64,000 nucleotides of DNA. Origin: Acidovorax sp. GBBC 1281. Lineage in GTDB: Bacteria; Pseudomonadota; Gammaproteobacteria; Burkholderiales; Burkholderiaceae_C. The stretch is taken from assembly GCF_028473645.1 (NCBI RefSeq), contig NZ_CP097269.1, positions 4,482,001 to 4,546,000 on the forward strand. Direction: 5' to 3'. The translations under genes and the position numbers were made by a program. The notes beneath the pieces were generated by a model. The model had not been told where the DNA came from. It saw only the letters and a list, made by a program, of their open reading frames with translations, and searched no databases. Shown piece by piece: positions 51,996 to 61,083 of this stretch; the first letter of the stretch is position 1; the number at the start of each line of letters is the position of its first letter.

Positions 51996-53411
51996 ATGGC
52001 CCGCGCGGTCCGTGCCCCGCGGGATGGCTGGCGGGCAGCCGCCCCCTTTCTGGTGATCTGGAGCGCCCTGATGGCGCTGTACGGCACCTGGCTGATGGCC
52101 TTCTGGCCCGGCATCCTGGGGGAGGACTCGGTGTCCATCCTGCTGGAGGTGGAGCGCGGAGGCGACTTCCGCTCCGGCAAGACCGTCTTCTGGTACTACT
52201 TCGTGCGCCTGTTCTACGAGGGCACGCGGCGGGTGGAAGTGCCCGTGGCAGTGCTGCTGTGCCTGTGCGCGCTGATCTTCGCCCGCATGCTGGCGTGGTA
52301 CTGGCGGCAGGGCCTGAGAAAGAGCTTCGCGGTGGTGCTGGTGCTGGTGTGCCTGGCGCCGCACATGGTTTACTTCATGGGCACGCTGTACCCGGACGGC
52401 ATCTTCGCCGTGGCGTCCTGCGGCCTGCTGTTCGAGCTGTGGCTGGCGGCCCGCCAGCGCACGATGGGCGCGGCCTCGCTGACCATGGTGGCCGTGGCGC
52501 TGCCCTTCGCGGCCTTCGCCCGGCCGAACGGCATCGTCTTTCTGCTGCCGGCCGTGGCCGTGCTGCTGCTCCTGGACCGCCGCAGCCGCTGGACGCTGGC
52601 GGCGGTCATCGGTGCGGTGGGCGCGGCGATGTTCGCGGGCCACCAGCTGCATCCGTCCAGGACACAGGAAGCCGTCTATCCCATGGTGGTCTTCGAGACC
52701 GTGAACTTTCTCAAGCCCCGGGCCATGAACCGCCTGTGGGACCAGTACCCCCACATGAACGATCCCTGGGTGCTGGACCGTCCCAAGGTGTCGCCCGCCA
52801 CGATCGAGATGCTCGGGCGCTACCGCCCCCTGCCGCAACTGCAGGCCTATGCCGACCCGGCGTACTGGGACATGCTCGTCTTCCATCCCGAAGGCCCGCA
52901 GATGCAAGGCCTGCCGCAGCCCGACCAGAAGGCCCTGGTGCGTGAATTCTTCACTTACAACCTTTGGCAGAACCTGCCCGACTTCATCGCCAGCCGGGTC
53001 AACGTCTTCCTGGCCGCCGCGCTCGCGCAGGGCGGCTTTCCCTCCGTGACCTACGCCACGTACGTGCTGCAGCGCACGCAGGGGGTGTCGGTCTTTCGCC
53101 AGTTCGACCTGCGCGGCGTGGAGCGCCGCTTCATCGCCCTGCAAAAGGCCAGCCATGCATGGCGATGGCTGCTGTGGACCCCTTGGCTCGGCATGATTTT
53201 GCTGGCGTGGGCCCTGTGCCGGGGCATCGCCCGGCGCGACCTGCCCCTGCTGATCGTGGCGTTGCCCATGGCCGTGCAGCTAGTGGCCATCTTCCTGCTG
53301 TCCACCGCGGGCGAGTACCGCTACCTCCTGCCGTTTTTCACCCTGCCCCTGGCCCTGCTTCCCGCTTTCGCCTTGCGCCGCCCCACCCCGGCCCGCCCCG
53401 TGTCGGCATGA
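51996..53411 (+). CDS. multi-spanning membrane protein, GT-C-like
   Basis: The 471-residue protein has about 10 TM helices. The first loop holds acidic residues (FWPGILGEDSVSILLEVERG), and a larger extracytoplasmic segment follows around 215-330. This resembles polyprenol-phosphate-dependent (GT-C) glycosyltransferases or related O-antigen membrane proteins, but no family-specific motif is decisive. ATG at 51996 is chosen; GTG 27 nt upstream is possible. It begins a run of five same-strand genes with short gaps or overlaps for a surface glycan. Confidence 0.7.
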   Translation: MARAVRAPRDGWRAAAPFLVIWSALMALYGTWLMAFWPGILGEDSVSILLEVERGGDFRSGKTVFWYYFVRLFYEGTRRVEVPVAVLLCLCALIFARMLAWYWRQGLRKSFAVVLVLVCLAPHMVYFMGTLYPDGIFAVASCGLLFELWLAARQRTMGAASLTMVAVALPFAAFARPNGIVFLLPAVAVLLLLDRRSRWTLAAVIGAVGAAMFAGHQLHPSRTQEAVYPMVVFETVNFLKPRAMNRLWDQYPHMNDPWVLDRPKVSPATIEMLGRYRPLPQLQAYADPAYWDMLVFHPEGPQMQGLPQPDQKALVREFFTYNLWQNLPDFIASRVNVFLAAALAQGGFPSVTYATYVLQRTQGVSVFRQFDLRGVERRFIALQKASHAWRWLLWTPWLGMILLAWALCRGIARRDLPLLIVALPMAVQLVAIFLLSTAGEYRYLLPFFTLPLALLPAFALRRPTPARPVSA

Positions 53412-53432
53412 CACGCCCCCTGCCTTCTCACC

Positions 53433-53786
53433 ATGTCCCTTTTACTCACGTCCCTGACCCTGTTGTGCGTGCTCGGCATCTCGCTCGGGCAACTGCTGTT
53501 CAAGAAGGCGGCCATGATGCTGCCGGCCCAGCCGGTGCTGACCGACTGGATCTTCAACGGCTGGCTCATCGTGGCCCTGGCGCTCTACGGCGTGACCACG
53601 CTGCTGTGGATCTGGGTGCTGCGCAGCGCACCGCTGCACCTGGCGTATCCGTTCATGGGCCTGGCCTTCCTGATCGTGCCGGCGCTGGGGTGGCTGTTCC
53701 TCGATGAGCCGCTGCATCTGCAGACCTTCATCGGGGGGGCGCTGATCCTGGCAGGCATCGCCGTGGCGGGGAGGGCTTCGGCATGA
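53433..53786 (+). CDS. SMR/EamA-like small membrane protein (ArnE-type)
   Basis: The 117-residue protein has four TM helices (about 3-24, 43-64, 70-90, 97-115). GISLGQLLFKKAA in helix 1 and AYPFMGLAFLIVPALGWLFLDEP match the SMR/EamA fold of ArnE/ArnF-like lipid-linked-sugar flippases. It overlaps the following GT2 gene by ATGA, the usual order flippase - GT2 - GT-C of three-component glycosylation systems. Confidence 0.82.
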   Translation: MSLLLTSLTLLCVLGISLGQLLFKKAAMMLPAQPVLTDWIFNGWLIVALALYGVTTLLWIWVLRSAPLHLAYPFMGLAFLIVPALGWLFLDEPLHLQTFIGGALILAGIAVAGRASA

Positions 53787-54796
53787 CGAAGCACACCATG
53801 AGCGTCGCCGTCGCCATCCCCTGCTACAAGGTCACCCAGCATGTGCTGGAGGTGATCCGCACGATTCCGGCCAGCGTGTCCCGCATCTACGCGGTGGACG
53901 ACGCCTGCCCCGACGGCAGCGGCGCCTTCGTCCAGCAGCACTGCACCGACCCGCGCGTGCAGGTGCTGTTCAACCCCGAGAACCAGGGCGTGGGCGGGGC
54001 CGTGGTCACGGCCTACCGCCAGGCCGTCGCGGACGGCATCGACATCGTGGTCAAGATCGACGGCGACGGCCAGATGAACCCCCGCCTGCTGCCGCTGTTC
54101 GTGCGCCCCATCCAGGACGGCCGGGCCGACTACACCAAGGGTAACCGCTTCTTCCGGCCCGAATCGGTGCGCGGCATGCCCGGGATGCGCCTGTTCGGCA
54201 ACGCCGTGCTGTCGTTCATGACCAAGCTCAGCTGCGGCTACTGGTCCATCATGGACCCGACGAACGGCTACACCGCCATCCACACCAGCGTGCTGCGCGA
54301 GCTGCCGCTGGACAAGCTGGAGCGCCGCTATTTCTTCGAGACCGACATGCTGTTCCGCTTGAACACGCTGCGGGCGGTGGTGCGCGACGTGCCCATGGAC
54401 GCCGTGTACGCGGACGAAGAATCGAACCTCAAGATCGGCAAGGTCCTGCCCGAATTCCTGAAGAAGCACGCCTCGCGCCTGGCCCGGCGCTATGTGTACA
54501 GCTACCTGGTGCGCGACTTCAACGTGGGCTCCATCTACAGCCTCTTCGGTGTGCTTTTGCTGCTGGCGGGGGGCCTGTTCGGGGCGATGCACTGGATCAA
54601 CAGCGCCTACGGCACCCATCCGGCCACGAGCGGCACCGTGATGCTGGCGGCGCTGCCGGTGCTCATCGGCATCCAGTTCCTGGTGGCGTTCCTGCACTAC
54701 GACGTGGGCAGCGTGCCCACCGAGCCGCTGAGCACCTACCTGCATCCGGACGACCTCGATGCCGCCGCCGACCTGGCGGGAAAGGCCACGCCATGA
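53783..54796 (+). CDS. GT2 family glycosyltransferase (polyprenyl-phosphate type)
   Basis: The 337-residue protein has an N-terminal GT-A domain (about 5-235): VAVAIPCYKV, YAVDDACPDGS, NQGVGGAVVTAY, and the DxD metal site KIDGDGQMNP. Two C-terminal TM helices (about 255-275 and 285-310) follow. It resembles DPM1/GtrB/ArnC enzymes that load a sugar on undecaprenyl phosphate. It overlaps the genes on both sides by 4 nt. Confidence 0.88.
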   Translation: MTKHTMSVAVAIPCYKVTQHVLEVIRTIPASVSRIYAVDDACPDGSGAFVQQHCTDPRVQVLFNPENQGVGGAVVTAYRQAVADGIDIVVKIDGDGQMNPRLLPLFVRPIQDGRADYTKGNRFFRPESVRGMPGMRLFGNAVLSFMTKLSCGYWSIMDPTNGYTAIHTSVLRELPLDKLERRYFFETDMLFRLNTLRAVVRDVPMDAVYADEESNLKIGKVLPEFLKKHASRLARRYVYSYLVRDFNVGSIYSLFGVLLLLAGGLFGAMHWINSAYGTHPATSGTVMLAALPVLIGIQFLVAFLHYDVGSVPTEPLSTYLHPDDLDAAADLAGKATP

Positions 54797-56595
54797 GCGT
54801 CTCCCAGGGCCACATCGCTCCCAACGCCAGCCACACCCTCGCACCGTCCGAGCGCGCCACCCTGCACTGGATGCTGTGGGGGCTGGTCGTGCCCCTCATC
54901 TTCTACGCGGCGCGCACGGTGGAAGTGCTCACGCGGGTGGAAATTCCGTTCGACTCGCTGCACACCTACCTGCCGCTGGCGCGCCAGTTGCTGGAGGATG
55001 CGGCGCAGCTGTTCAGCGATCCGAAGATGCTCAAGGTGGCGCCCGGCGCGGTCGTCTACATGGCGCTTTCGGGGGCGGACCCGGTGGCCGTCAAGGCCGC
55101 GAATCTCGCGATCTCGCTAGTGGCGCTGGTGCTCACGTTCGATGCCGCACGCAGGATCGGTGGCCGCGTGGCCGCCGCCGCCGCGGCCTGGCTGTTCGTG
55201 CTGCCCCACATGCTGGTGGAGGCCGGGGCGGTGCTCATGGGCGAAGCGCCCTTCGTGTTCCTGGTTGCCGTGTGGCTCTGGGCCACCACCTATGCGGTAG
55301 ACACCACAGCCGGTACGCGCGCAGCGCGCTGGCGGATCGGCGCCGTGGTTTTGGCGGGCCTGGCCCTCGCCGCGGCCACCCTGACCCGCGGGACCTACAT
55401 GTACTGGCTGCCGTTCGCCGTGGTGGCTTTCTTCGCCGCATCGCGCAAGCTGCAGGGCGCGCAACGCGGGGCGGCCGTGCGCATCGCGGCGGTGCACCTG
55501 ATCGCCCTCGCACTGGTAGGCGCCTACATGGCGCGGCAGAACGAGGAATTCGGCCGGCCCATTGTCGCCACGGGCACAGGCGCGGCGCTGTACTTCGGCA
55601 GCAACCCCGTGCTGTCGGGCTACGAGCCGCCGTACTTCGGACTGGTCCATGACGAGTCCACCATCACGGACGGCCAGGGGCACCTCTCGATCGAGGGCGA
55701 CCGCCGCCTGATGGCCGTGGCCAAGACCATGCTGCGCGAAACGCCCTTCCCGGTGCTGGCGCAGATGTACGTGCAAAAGCTCGGCGCCGTGCTGTTCTTC
55801 AGCCGCGCGCACCTGGACCGCCATGTCATGAACGACCGGTCCTGGCGCGTGGTGCTGGTGATCCTGGCGTGCCTGGGGGCGTGGGGCGGGCGCCGGCACC
55901 TGATGGTGTGGATGGTCACCGGCGCCGCGGCCTACCAGTGCGCGGTGCACGTGCCGGTGCTCTACAACCCGCGCTACAGCATCAGCGCGCTCGACATCCT
56001 GTTCGTGCTGCTGGCCGCGCAAGGCGTGGCGATGCTGTGGCGCCAGCCACGCCGGGGCATGGCCCTGGGCGGCGCCCTGGCCACCATCGTGGCGGGCGTG
56101 GCTCTGGGGGCCTATCACCTGCGCAACAGCGCGCCGCTCATGCCCGACCTGAGCCTCGGGCACCCCGTGCTGCTGCAGATGGCCGAGCCCGGCACGGTCC
56201 AGACCCAGGGGTGGGAGGGCGACCCGTTCGCGGCCGAGGTGCCCATGGCGTCCGGGAAAGCCCTGGTCGAGTGGCGCGCGAAGGTCTTCAAGATGGATGG
56301 CATCTCCATCCTGCGGCTGCCCCTGGAGCGCCTGGAAGGCCAGTGCCAGCGCCTGTGGGTGGGCTACACCCGGCCCGATGGTGCCGCACGCGCCAGCCTC
56401 GTGCGCCTGGACGGCCTGAAGGCCGGGCAGGACATCACCTGGGGCACGATGCCGCTGTTGATGCCCGGCCCGCCAGGGCGCCTGACGATGGAGTTCCACT
56501 GCAAGCCGGGCACGCGCATGCAGTTCGGCGAGCCGGGCCTGTACGAGGCCAGCGAGGGACGTTTCTACCGGGAGAAGGCGCTCAGCCCGCCCTGA
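54793..56595 (+). CDS. GT-C family membrane glycosyltransferase, ArnT/GtrC-like
   Basis: The 600-residue protein has about 11-12 TM helices through residue 440, then a soluble C-terminal beta-rich domain (about 445-600). The first extracytoplasmic loop has Asp in VEIPFDSLHTYLPLARQLL, the usual GT-C catalytic position. LTRGTYMYWLPF and YNPRYSISALDIL resemble the PMT/ArnT pattern. It probably moves a sugar from undecaprenyl phosphate to a surface polymer in the periplasm. Confidence 0.8.
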   Translation: MSVSQGHIAPNASHTLAPSERATLHWMLWGLVVPLIFYAARTVEVLTRVEIPFDSLHTYLPLARQLLEDAAQLFSDPKMLKVAPGAVVYMALSGADPVAVKAANLAISLVALVLTFDAARRIGGRVAAAAAAWLFVLPHMLVEAGAVLMGEAPFVFLVAVWLWATTYAVDTTAGTRAARWRIGAVVLAGLALAAATLTRGTYMYWLPFAVVAFFAASRKLQGAQRGAAVRIAAVHLIALALVGAYMARQNEEFGRPIVATGTGAALYFGSNPVLSGYEPPYFGLVHDESTITDGQGHLSIEGDRRLMAVAKTMLRETPFPVLAQMYVQKLGAVLFFSRAHLDRHVMNDRSWRVVLVILACLGAWGGRRHLMVWMVTGAAAYQCAVHVPVLYNPRYSISALDILFVLLAAQGVAMLWRQPRRGMALGGALATIVAGVALGAYHLRNSAPLMPDLSLGHPVLLQMAEPGTVQTQGWEGDPFAAEVPMASGKALVEWRAKVFKMDGISILRLPLERLEGQCQRLWVGYTRPDGAARASLVRLDGLKAGQDITWGTMPLLMPGPPGRLTMEFHCKPGTRMQFGEPGLYEASEGRFYREKALSPP

Positions 56596-56682
56596 GACTC
56601 CGCTTTTCCCAGCCCCACACCGGGGCCCTTCTGCACGGCCGGACATGGCCTTGCAGTTCTTTTCCTTGACGGACACTCTGCC

Positions 56683-58530
56683 ATGCGCTTTTTCAACGCT
56701 CACCGGATTCTGGCAGCGGCACTGTCCCTGCTGGGAGCCGCTGCGCAGGCGGACACCACCGCCCCCCGCCCGGCGCGCGCGCCGTTCATCGTCGCCCCGA
56801 CCATCGTCGGCACGATGGTGTGCGACGAGGCCGCCAACGACCCGCGGGTCAAGACCTACGAAGCCGCCATCGATCTGTGCCGCGCGCGCAAGCGCACGGG
56901 CGCGGCGGCGATCAACCGCCTGCTCGACACGCTGGAGCCCGGCGGCCCGCGGGGGCAGGTGCAGATCGGCTTCACGTCCACGCTCCAGCTGCTGGCGCTG
57001 TACCGCAGGACCGCCACGGGCTGGGAGATCGACACCGCGCGGGTCGATGAATTCCTGCAGCTCGTGGCCGATGTGAAGCGCCCCGTCGTGCTGTACCTGG
57101 CCGGGGACCACTTCGACTCCGCCGGCCCCCTGACCAACGAGCTGGAGAAAGACCCGCGCAACCTCATGCAACTGCCTGGGGGCAAGCCGCTGGAGCTGGG
57201 CTACTTCGGCTACCGCATCGCGCCCTACACGCTGGAGACGGATGCGAGCATTCCGGTCAACCGCTACCGCTACGAGGCCCTGCGCTACGTGGCCCGGCGC
57301 ATCAAGGCCCTGCCTGCGGAGCAGCAGCAGCGCATCGTCGCCATCACGCTCGCGGGCGAACTGCACCACCTGTTCCCTGATTTCGAACACGGCATGGGCG
57401 AGTACCAGAACATCCGCACCACCGACTACAGCCCGGCCTCGGTGGCGGGCTTCCAGGCCTACCTGGCCAGGCAGTACGGCAGCATCGCGGCGCTCAACCG
57501 GCAGGCCGGGACGGCCTACGCCGCGTTCAACACCGTTCCCGCCCCGTCGCACGATGTGAGCCGCGAGCCGGCCAGCAGCCTGGGCGAGCACTACGACGCC
57601 TTCGCCGACGGCACCCTGCCGCTCTCCGGCTGGCTGTGGGACCCCGCAGGCCGCGTGACCGGCCTCGACCTGTACCTGGATGCGCGCTACATCGGCCCGG
57701 TGGGGCGCGGCTACAACCGGCTGGACGTGTACCGCGCGCTGGACGAGGTCACCACGCCGAACGTGGGCTTTCGCACCGACGTGGACTTCAGTGCCCTGCG
57801 CCCCGGCAAGCACATGGCGCAGATCGTGGCGCGCGTGGGCGGGGCGCGCTTCGAGGTGGCGCAAACCGAGTTCACGGTGATGCCGCGCGACCGCCGCGTG
57901 GCGCCGCCCACCCGCCGCCCGCCGGAGGTCTTCGGCATGAAGGCCGCGAGCGAGCTGCCCGGCGTGCGCTCGTGGCTCGACCTGCCCAAGCCGCAGCAGG
58001 GCGTGCTGTTCAACCCGCTGGCGCGGGACTGGAACCGTTACCGCGAGCAGCAGGTGGCGCGGCTGCTGGGCGAGTTCCATCGCATCGCCTCGAGCGAAGG
58101 GTTGCCGGCCGACAAGCTGTACTCCCACCAGATCGTGCCCAACGTGAACTCCTCCTGGAACCCGCAACTCTTCGCGGCGGACCAGACACTGCACGGCTCG
58201 CTGCCCTGGAAGCACGGCATCAACCTGTATGGCGGCGCCACGGACAGCGACTGGGTGCGGGGGTTCCTGGCCGAACGCAAGATCGCCGACTACGGCGTGC
58301 CGGAATTCAATCCGCAGCAGTGGAAGCGCGACGGTGCCCACCTGGCGGCCATGCAGTCGCACTACACCGGCGGCGCGCGCTTCATCAGCCCGTACTACTT
58401 TTCCGTGATTCCGAACCGGTTCAAGGGCAGCGCCGAAAACGGCGTGAACCGCATGGAGCTGGGACCGGACAACACGAAGGACGGCTCCGACCGCTTCTAC
58501 CGGGCCATCATCGAGTTCGCCAAGCGCTGA
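56683..58530 (+). CDS. secreted TIM-barrel glycoside hydrolase-like protein
   Basis: The 615-residue protein has a signal peptide (about 1-23, ending AAQA). A barrel domain contains ITLAGELHHLFPDFEHGMGE (possible acid/base Glu) and SVAGFQAYLARQYGSIAALN, a pattern seen in GH42-type beta-galactosidases (family in general terms). A beta-sandwich insertion lies near 300-405 (SGWLWDPAGRVTGLDLYLDA), and the barrel resumes to the end. It is last in the glycan operon, 87 nt after the GT-C gene, and may trim or remodel the surface glycan. The family assignment is tentative. Confidence 0.7.
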   Translation: MRFFNAHRILAAALSLLGAAAQADTTAPRPARAPFIVAPTIVGTMVCDEAANDPRVKTYEAAIDLCRARKRTGAAAINRLLDTLEPGGPRGQVQIGFTSTLQLLALYRRTATGWEIDTARVDEFLQLVADVKRPVVLYLAGDHFDSAGPLTNELEKDPRNLMQLPGGKPLELGYFGYRIAPYTLETDASIPVNRYRYEALRYVARRIKALPAEQQQRIVAITLAGELHHLFPDFEHGMGEYQNIRTTDYSPASVAGFQAYLARQYGSIAALNRQAGTAYAAFNTVPAPSHDVSREPASSLGEHYDAFADGTLPLSGWLWDPAGRVTGLDLYLDARYIGPVGRGYNRLDVYRALDEVTTPNVGFRTDVDFSALRPGKHMAQIVARVGGARFEVAQTEFTVMPRDRRVAPPTRRPPEVFGMKAASELPGVRSWLDLPKPQQGVLFNPLARDWNRYREQQVARLLGEFHRIASSEGLPADKLYSHQIVPNVNSSWNPQLFAADQTLHGSLPWKHGINLYGGATDSDWVRGFLAERKIADYGVPEFNPQQWKRDGAHLAAMQSHYTGGARFISPYYFSVIPNRFKGSAENGVNRMELGPDNTKDGSDRFYRAIIEFAKR

Positions 58531-58617
58531 GACCGCGCTCGCAATCGCGCAGGCAAGTTTGCTGATTAGTTACATCGCGCAACGCATTCATGCGCTTCGC
58601 CCGTCGAGATTTCCGTC

Positions 58618-59668
58618 GGCTTTGTTGCACAAATCGCGATGCTGATGCCCGTAGACTGACTGCGTGACAGAGACGAAGAACAGGCAGCGGAGCAAGTACC
58701 GCACGACGAACTGGAAGGCGTACAACGCGGCGCTGAAAGCGCGAGGCTCGTTGACGATGTGGCTAGATGAGGGCATGCAGTGGTTTGGCACGCCGACCGG
58801 CAGGCGTGGACGCAGCCGAACCTTCTCGGACGCAGCAATCCAGTTCTGCCTGAGCATCAAGTGCCTGTTCGGCCAGCCCTTGCGACAGGCGCTGGGCATG
58901 GTGCAGAGCCTGCTGCGGCTGGCAAAGCTGGACTGGCCGGTACCTGACTTCAGCACTGTTTGCCGGCGCCAAAAGACCTTGCAGGTCGAACTGAGCTACC
59001 AGCGAACCAACTCGCCGCTGCAGTTGCTGGTGGACAGCACCGGCATCAAGTTCCTGGGCGAAGGAGAGTGGAAACGCAAGAAGCATGGTGCTGAATACCG
59101 GCGCGAATGGCGCAAGGTCCATCTGGGCATCGACGCGCAGACGCTGGAAATACGCGCCATCGAGGTGACCAGCAACGCCATTGGGGATGCGCCGATGTTG
59201 CCCGGGTTGCTGGCTCAGATTCCCACTGACGAATCCATCGAAAGCGTCAGTGCCGATGGCGCCTACGACACGCGCGCCTGCCTGGACGCCATTGCCGAGC
59301 GGCACGCGATGGCGGTGATCCCGCCCCGCAAGAACGCCAGCCATTGGAAGAAGTCGAGTCCGGGCTCGGCGCATCGTAATGAGGCCATTCGGGCGTGCCA
59401 GCGCCTGGGTCGCGGCATTTGGAAGAAGTGGAGCGGCTACCACCGGCGCAGCCTTGTGGAGACGAAGATGCACTGCTTCAAGCGACTGGGCGAACGGGTG
59501 ATCGCGCGCACGTTCGACCGCCAGGTTGTGGAGCTGCATGTCCGCGTGGCCTTGCTCAATCGGTTCAGTCAGATCGGCCGTCCTCACACCGTGTCGGTGA
59601 CTGCTGTGGCATAGGTCCGTCTGGGGTTGGGGTCATGCCGTCTGCAATTCGATTTGTGCAACAGCGCC
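58618..59668 (+). mobile_element. intact IS5 family (IS903 group) insertion sequence
   Basis: The element is 1051 bp with terminal repeats GGCTTTGTTGCACAAATCG and, at the other end (complement), GGCGCTGTTGCACAAATCG (17 of 19 alike). It is flanked by the perfect 9-bp duplication ATTTCCGTC at 58609-58617 and 59669-59677, the size expected for the IS903 group. It lies between the glycan operon and the DUF6402-like gene. Confidence 0.97.
58664..59614 (+). CDS. IS903-group transposase
   Basis: The 316-residue DDE transposase is complete, starting at GTG 58664. The catalytic residues lie in LLVDSTGIKF (D), SADGAYDTRACLDA (D) and YHRRSLVETKMHCFKRLGER (E, with the Y-x-R-x-x-x-E-x-x-x-x-x-x-K-like signature of IS5). 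It is the full-length version of the truncated gene at 18.6-19.5 kb. Confidence 0.95.
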   Translation: MTETKNRQRSKYRTTNWKAYNAALKARGSLTMWLDEGMQWFGTPTGRRGRSRTFSDAAIQFCLSIKCLFGQPLRQALGMVQSLLRLAKLDWPVPDFSTVCRRQKTLQVELSYQRTNSPLQLLVDSTGIKFLGEGEWKRKKHGAEYRREWRKVHLGIDAQTLEIRAIEVTSNAIGDAPMLPGLLAQIPTDESIESVSADGAYDTRACLDAIAERHAMAVIPPRKNASHWKKSSPGSAHRNEAIRACQRLGRGIWKKWSGYHRRSLVETKMHCFKRLGERVIARTFDRQVVELHVRVALLNRFSQIGRPHTVSVTAVA

Positions 59669-59748
59669 ATTTCCGTCCTTCCTGCCCATAATCCGCGCCG
59701 GTCACGCATGCCTTCGCGTGCAACCAATAAAAGAGGAGAGGAAAAAAC

Positions 59749-60642
59749 ATGGTCGATCTTTTGAAAGCGCCGCAGAAGGCTCTTGATGCAATGCTCGGGC
59801 GCAAGAACACGCCGCAATACGCCACACGGTTATTCCAGTTGCGGGACATCCCCTCCGTGATGCGCTCGCGTTTGGGATGGCCGGTGGCGGCGGCGTTGAT
59901 GGAGCGGTGGTTCAACGGGGCGCCCCTTGCCATGCCACAGGAGATGAAGGAAAGCCGTCCGCCGCATCGGTTAATCCAATTGGGCGCCGAACGCCTGGAT
60001 GAAAACACCGTCTCGATGGCATGGGCGCTGGGGTTTGCCCGTGTGCAGACTGCAATGGCTAGTTTGCAAGCCAAATGGTCAAGCCCGGCAGGTATTGCCA
60101 TGCTGAAACGACGAGTAGAAACGGAGAACAGAGGCCGCAATCATCAATGCTGGCGTTTCGGCAATTTGTCCCAGCCCGCCAAAATACTCGAAGACACCTG
60201 TCAGGTGAATTATCTGGCTTTCGGCCAATGGAGCGATCCCATGGATGACTTCTATGGCGCCATGGGCGAAGCGCAGATCAACGTGGCAGTTTCTGGAATG
60301 GTGACCCCTCAAGGTATGGGCAAAGCGACCATCGAAATCAATGAACTGGGCTTTTATCTGCGCGATGCCTACGATTTCAACGATGACAATTCTTTCATTT
60401 CCCAACCCCTGGGCTGTTGGGGCTTCAATGGCGTGGAATGCGGGGTTCGTACACAGTGGAGCGTGCCGCTCGAAGAAGTGCTGGTAAACGAATCTCCTGC
60501 TGCCGTTCAGGGCTACAAATACATCGTTCAGAACAAGGACTTTCGCGATTGGCGGGCCAAGCACCAAAGAGGAGGCGACTTCATGGTGTTGTCGGACGTA
60601 CGCCGGGTGCGGCTGCCATTTCCGCAAAGAATTTCATGGTGA
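59749..60642 (+). CDS. DUF6402-like protein
   Basis: The 297-residue soluble protein has a good ribosome site (AGAGGAGAGG) before ATG. Notable stretches are RLFQLRDIPSVMRSRLGWPV, WYFN-like VNYLAFGQWSDPMDD, GFYLRDAYDFNDD, and a C-terminal FRDWRAKHQRGGDFMVLSDV. It resembles DUF6402 proteins of Burkholderiales, which I recall near type VI secretion genes, but no such gene is here. Less biased base composition than the flanks suggests transfer. It overlaps the next small membrane protein gene. Function is unknown. Confidence 0.65.
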   Translation: MVDLLKAPQKALDAMLGRKNTPQYATRLFQLRDIPSVMRSRLGWPVAAALMERWFNGAPLAMPQEMKESRPPHRLIQLGAERLDENTVSMAWALGFARVQTAMASLQAKWSSPAGIAMLKRRVETENRGRNHQCWRFGNLSQPAKILEDTCQVNYLAFGQWSDPMDDFYGAMGEAQINVAVSGMVTPQGMGKATIEINELGFYLRDAYDFNDDNSFISQPLGCWGFNGVECGVRTQWSVPLEEVLVNESPAAVQGYKYIVQNKDFRDWRAKHQRGGDFMVLSDVRRVRLPFPQRISW

Positions 60643-61043
60643 ATGCGATGAAAAATGCGCCAAGGTACCGTCGGTGGGCAGGGTGGTCTGCCTTGATCGG
60701 AATGGGGGCGATCGCGGTTTGGTACGCATTCGCCCCGACGCTCAAAGGTGTTTACATCAGTCCTCGCCACGTCTATCGGGTTGAGTATTACGACGCTTCC
60801 CTCGTCCAGCGCCTCATCCACCCTGACTTCAAGATTCCCTCTTTCGTGCGCCTGTATCGGATCGCACCCGAAACGCTGCTGGGGGAAAGCGATGTGGTGG
60901 ACCTCTGGATCAACGGACAGCTTTACTGGTGGCTGAATCCACCACTGAATGCCGTGCAGGTCGGGCGCGACATTGTTTTCGAAAATATCCCCCCGGAGTG
61001 CATCGACTGCCCACCGTTGCCCAGGTCGGCCGTCATGCCCTGA
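60636..61043 (+). CDS. small single-pass membrane protein linked to the DUF6402-like gene
   Basis: The 135-residue protein (or 131 from ATG 60648) has one TM helix near residues 18-34 (SALIGMGAIAVWYAFAPTL) and the rest is soluble: GVYISPRHVYRVEYYDASLV, GESDVVDLWINGQLYWWL, and a C-terminal PPECIDCPPLP. The start overlaps the DUF6402 stop by 7 nt, so they are co-translated. A partner or immunity role for the first protein is possible but not shown. I do not recognise the family. Confidence 0.65.
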   Translation: MVNAMKNAPRYRRWAGWSALIGMGAIAVWYAFAPTLKGVYISPRHVYRVEYYDASLVQRLIHPDFKIPSFVRLYRIAPETLLGESDVVDLWINGQLYWWLNPPLNAVQVGRDIVFENIPPECIDCPPLPRSAVMP

Positions 61044-61083
61044 GCGCTCCACCTTTCACACTGCACCCAGCCATCCCACCGCA

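Noticed and set aside
55117..58362. 1081-codon minus-strand frame across the glycan operon
   Set aside because: Runs antisense to two well-supported genes and shows no recognisable domain.
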